From Prevotella sp. UBA1705 (GTDB lineage Bacteria > Bacteroidota > Bacteroidia > Bacteroidales > Bacteroidaceae), in assembly GCA_002317385.1 (NCBI GenBank), contig DCJH01000044.1, positions 110,297-118,586 of the forward strand: a stretch of 8,290 nt of DNA, written 5' to 3'. The position numbers and the translations under genes are program-made. Numbering within the stretch: the stretch's first letter is position 1; each line of letters starts with the position of its first letter. The notes under the pieces were generated by a model. That model had not been told where the DNA came from and searched no databases. It saw only the letters and a program-made list of their open reading frames with translations. Of this stretch, positions 6,097 through 8,290 are shown piece after piece.

Positions 6097-7239
6097 TTAG
6101 TCTTCGAGACAGCGGTCGAGCATGTCCTCGATGGCCTTGCGGTCCATGTCGTGACCGATGAACACTATCTTCTGCATACGGTCGCCATAGTGCTCGTCCC
6201 AGTCTTTCTTCACCTGCGGATTCTTCTCCATGAACTGTTCCAGCTCCTCGCCCTGCATGGTGGCATACCACTGTCCGGCGTTGGTGATGTTGAACTGTCG
6301 TCCGGCCTGCTCAAAGAGATAGCAGGTGTCGGGCTCATCCTTGAAATAGCACATGCCCTTGGCCCTGATGATGCTCCGGGGCCAGCGGGTAGACACCAGC
6401 TCGTCGAACCGGCCGAGGTTCATGGCCGGCCGGCGCTGATAGACAAAGGTCTCGATGCCATACTCCAGCGCCTCGCCCGACTCCTCGTTCTCCAGCTCGT
6501 CGTCCTCGTCTTCCATGGCCTCTATCCATCGGGCGGAGGTGGCCACCTTCTCGAAGTCGAAGAGGCGGGTGTCGAGTATCTCGTTCAGGTCTATGTCGCC
6601 ATAGTTGGCCTCCAAAATCTTGGCCTGGGGCTGTATCTCGCGAATCACGGCATTGAGGTGTGCCAGTTCGTCAGCACTCACCTCGGCCACCTTGTTCAGG
6701 ATGATGATGTTGCAAAACTCTATCTGCTGAATCACCAGGCTGGCCAGGTCTTCCTCGCCGATGTCCGATTTCTGGAGCTCGTCGCCGAGTCCGAACTCAT
6801 CGCGCATGCGCAGGGCGTCGACCACCGTCACGATGGCGTCCAGACGGGCAGCGCCGTTCTGAAGGGCCTCGGGCGCAATGAGCTGGGGATAGGTGCTGAT
6901 GGTCTGGGCGATGGGCGCGGGCTCGCAGATGCCACTCGCCTCGATGACGATATAGTCGAACGTCTTCATGCAGATGAGGTCGTTGAGCTGCTTCACGAGG
7001 TCCATCTTCAGCGTGCAGCAGATGCACCCGTTCTGAAGGGCCACCAGACTCTCGTCCTCCTGCCCCACGATGCCCCCCTGCTCAATGAGGCTCGCGTCGA
7101 TGTTCACCTCGCCGATGTCGTTCACGATCACGGCAAACTTCAGGCCCTGCCTGTTGGCCAATATCCTATTTAACAATGTGGTCTTGCCACTGCCCAGATA
7201 TCCGGTGAGCAGCAAGACGGGAGTTTCCTGTACATTCAT
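6097..7239 (-). CDS. COG0523/CobW-family GTPase (putative metal chaperone)
   Basis: A 380-residue G3E-family P-loop GTPase. Seen: Walker A GYLGSGKTT at 13-21, the hallmark CXCC metal-binding motif as GCICC at 71-75, Walker B-like IVIEASG at 97-103, the guanine-specificity motif NKV at 182-184, and a CobW C-terminal domain at about 262-378. COG0523 proteins use GTP hydrolysis to deliver or protect metals, often zinc or cobalt; the metal here cannot be told. The His-rich stretch many relatives carry between the two domains is replaced by an acidic run (MEDEDDELENEE, about 242-253). The ATG at 7239 is chosen because AAAGGA lies 7 nt upstream and the family starts just before VLLLTGYLG. An upstream ATG at 7272 would add 11 residues but lies almost on the predicted transcription start. 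No Zur-box-like palindrome is evident. Likely first gene of an operon with relA. Confidence 0.9.
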   Translation of the reverse strand: MNVQETPVLLLTGYLGSGKTTLLNRILANRQGLKFAVIVNDIGEVNIDASLIEQGGIVGQEDESLVALQNGCICCTLKMDLVKQLNDLICMKTFDYIVIEASGICEPAPIAQTISTYPQLIAPEALQNGAARLDAIVTVVDALRMRDEFGLGDELQKSDIGEEDLASLVIQQIEFCNIIILNKVAEVSADELAHLNAVIREIQPQAKILEANYGDIDLNEILDTRLFDFEKVATSARWIEAMEDEDDELENEESGEALEYGIETFVYQRRPAMNLGRFDELVSTRWPRSIIRAKGMCYFKDEPDTCYLFEQAGRQFNITNAGQWYATMQGEELEQFMEKNPQVKKDWDEHYGDRMQKIVFIGHDMDRKAIEDMLDRCLED

Positions 7240-7246
7240 TTTCTTA

Positions 7247-7252
7247 TCCTTT
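7247..7252 (-). promoter_or_regulatory. AAAGGA ribosome-binding site of the COG0523 gene
   Basis: AAAGGA followed by a 7-nt spacer precedes the ATG at 7239. It favours this start over the in-frame ATG at 7272, which lies upstream of the site. Confidence 0.55.
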
Positions 7253-7283
7253 GTTTTGTTTATCCAAATCAATACGTTAGTTG

Positions 7284-7291
7284 CAAAGTTA
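7284..7291 (-). promoter_or_regulatory. -7 element (TAACTTTG) of the COG0523-relA transcription unit
   Basis: On the minus strand TAACTTTG fits the Bacteroidetes -7 consensus TAnnTTTG. It would start transcription near 7277, about 38 nt before the ATG at 7239. No good TTTG is seen at the expected -33 distance (the nearest is only 12 bp away), so the promoter may be weak or activator-dependent. Confidence 0.6.
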
Positions 7292-7333
7292 CAAATTTAA
7301 TGCCAAAACCATACTCACCCGAGAGAAAATATG

Positions 7334-7341
7334 TAACTTTG
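7334..7341 (+). promoter_or_regulatory. -7 element (TAACTTTG) of serB
   Basis: TAACTTTG on the plus strand matches the Bacteroidetes -7 consensus and lies 20 bp before the serB ATG, implying a very short leader of about 14 nt. No TTTG is found at the usual -33 distance. It faces away from the equivalent element at 7284-7291. Confidence 0.6.
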
Positions 7342-7361
7342 CATCACAAATTGTATAGGAA

Positions 7362-8290
7362 ATGGAACAAACCCACGACAATCAGGAACAGATACTCATC
7401 AGCATCACCGGTCAGGACCGTCCGGGCCTCACCTCGTCTATCATGACCATCCTGGCGCGCTACGACGCCGAGGTGCTCGACATCGGCCAGGCCGACATCC
7501 ACTCCACGCTCTCCCTCGGCATCCTCATCCGCGCCGACGAGAGCAGCTCCGGACAAATCATGAAGGAACTGCTCTTCAAGGCCACCGAGCTGGGCGTGAA
7601 CATCGGATTCTCGCCCATCACCGACGATGAGTATGAGGCGTGGGTCAACCAGCAGGGCAAGAACCGATACATCCTCACCGTGATAGGGCGCTCGCTCACC
7701 GCCCACAACATCGAGGAGGCCACCAACATCATCGCCACGCAGGGGCTCAACATCGACTCCATACTCCGGCTCACGGGCCGTCTGAGCATCAAGCATCCCG
7801 AGCGCAACGTGAGGTCGTGCATCGAGTTCTCGCTCCGTGGCACGCCCACCGACAGGCAGGCCATGCAGGCCGACCTCATGCGACTCTCGCAGGACATGGG
7901 CATAGACTTCTCGTTTCAGCAGGACGACATGTATCGGCGCATGCGACGGCTCATCTGCTTCGACATGGACTCCACGCTCATCCAGACCGAGTGCATCGAT
8001 GAGCTCGCAGCCCGTGCCGGCGTGGGCGACCAGGTGCGCGCCATCACCGAGCGCGCCATGCGGGGCGAGATAGACTTCAAGGAGAGCTTCACCGAGCGCG
8101 TGGCCCTGCTCAAGGGCCTCGACCAGAGCGTGATGCGCGAGATAGCCGAGCAGATGCCCATCACCGAGGGCGTGCCCCGACTCATGAGCGTGCTCAAGCG
8201 CTGCGGCTACAAGATAGCCATCCTCAGCGGCGGATTCACCTACTTCGGCGAATACCTGCAGCGCCTCTACGGCATCGACTACGTGTATGC
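7362..8290 (+). CDS. serB: Phosphoserine phosphatase SerB with tandem ACT domains, 3' end beyond window
   Basis: SerB removes phosphate from O-phosphoserine in the last step of serine biosynthesis; it is cytosolic and Mg-dependent. The visible part is 309 residues plus two bases; relatives of this architecture have about 400, so roughly the last quarter is missing. Two ACT-like regulatory domains come first, at about 10-85 (ILISITGQDRPGLTSSIM) and about 100-185 (RYILTVIGRSLTAHNIEEA). The HAD catalytic domain follows: motif I DMDST at D201-T205 with D201 the expected nucleophile, then QTECIDELA and RAMRGEIDF in the cap, and motif II SGGFT at 289-293. The Lys/Asp motifs III and IV lie beyond the edge. 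The ATG at 7362 gives a complete first ACT domain; ATAGGA is very close to it, so the ribosome site is weak. The gene diverges from the COG0523 gene. Tandem ACT domains suggest amino-acid feedback, which is inference. Confidence 0.95.
   Translation, partial: MEQTHDNQEQILISITGQDRPGLTSSIMTILARYDAEVLDIGQADIHSTLSLGILIRADESSSGQIMKELLFKATELGVNIGFSPITDDEYEAWVNQQGKNRYILTVIGRSLTAHNIEEATNIIATQGLNIDSILRLTGRLSIKHPERNVRSCIEFSLRGTPTDRQAMQADLMRLSQDMGIDFSFQQDDMYRRMRRLICFDMDSTLIQTECIDELAARAGVGDQVRAITERAMRGEIDFKESFTERVALLKGLDQSVMREIAEQMPITEGVPRLMSVLKRCGYKIAILSGGFTYFGEYLQRLYGIDYVY

Noticed and set aside
5965..7173. A 402-codon open frame on the plus strand opposite the COG0523 gene
   Set aside because: Antisense shadow spanning the relA start and the GTPase gene; no domain or conserved motif.
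7344..7796. A 150-codon open frame on the minus strand opposite serB
   Set aside because: Antisense shadow of serB, whose ACT and HAD motifs are unmistakable in the plus frame.

Overview
The window looks like a stretch of housekeeping chromosome from a Bacteroidales bacterium, most likely Prevotellaceae. This rests on recognised protein families with Bacteroidales-like sequence and on promoters of the Bacteroidetes type (TTTG, about 18-20 bp, TAnnTTTG). It also rests on the general lack of strong Shine-Dalgarno sites and on an AT-rich gap holding short tandem repeats ending in TTGAATGTT. The genus is an inference, and there is no rRNA or tRNA gene to check it against.

Layout from left to right. 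Positions 1-1723 (minus) hold most of an ABC-F translation-factor ATPase whose C-terminus runs off the left edge. It has its own promoter at 1751-1780 and a perfect 14-bp palindrome over its start codon. A strong intrinsic terminator (1815-1844) ends the preceding minus-strand operon infC-rpmI-rplT (3218 to 1875), which encodes IF3, L35 and L20 and has a clear promoter at 3277-3308. From 3219 to 3830 there is no credible gene. That gap holds the infC promoter and leader hairpin, a REP-like palindrome, three 21-bp tandem repeats and an 11-bp direct repeat. Positions 3831-6038 (minus) encode a full-length RelA/SpoT homologue with a decayed hydrolase site and an intact synthetase domain. Only 58 bp upstream lies a COG0523/CobW-type metallochaperone GTPase (6097-7239, minus), probably co-transcribed with it. 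A compact divergent promoter region separates this from serB (7362 onward, plus), a phosphoserine phosphatase with a tandem-ACT N-terminus, cut by the right edge.

Functionally this is core physiology: translation initiation and ribosomal proteins, ribosome-associated ABC-F ATPase, stringent-response signalling, metal-dependent GTPase and serine biosynthesis. I see no mobile element, CRISPR array, phage gene, defence system or biosynthetic cluster, and no convincing undescribed system. The points most worth a second look are the RelA with a dead hydrolase site but a basic RxKD-like synthetase loop, the structured RNA candidates around infC and rpmI, and the palindrome over the ABC-F start codon.
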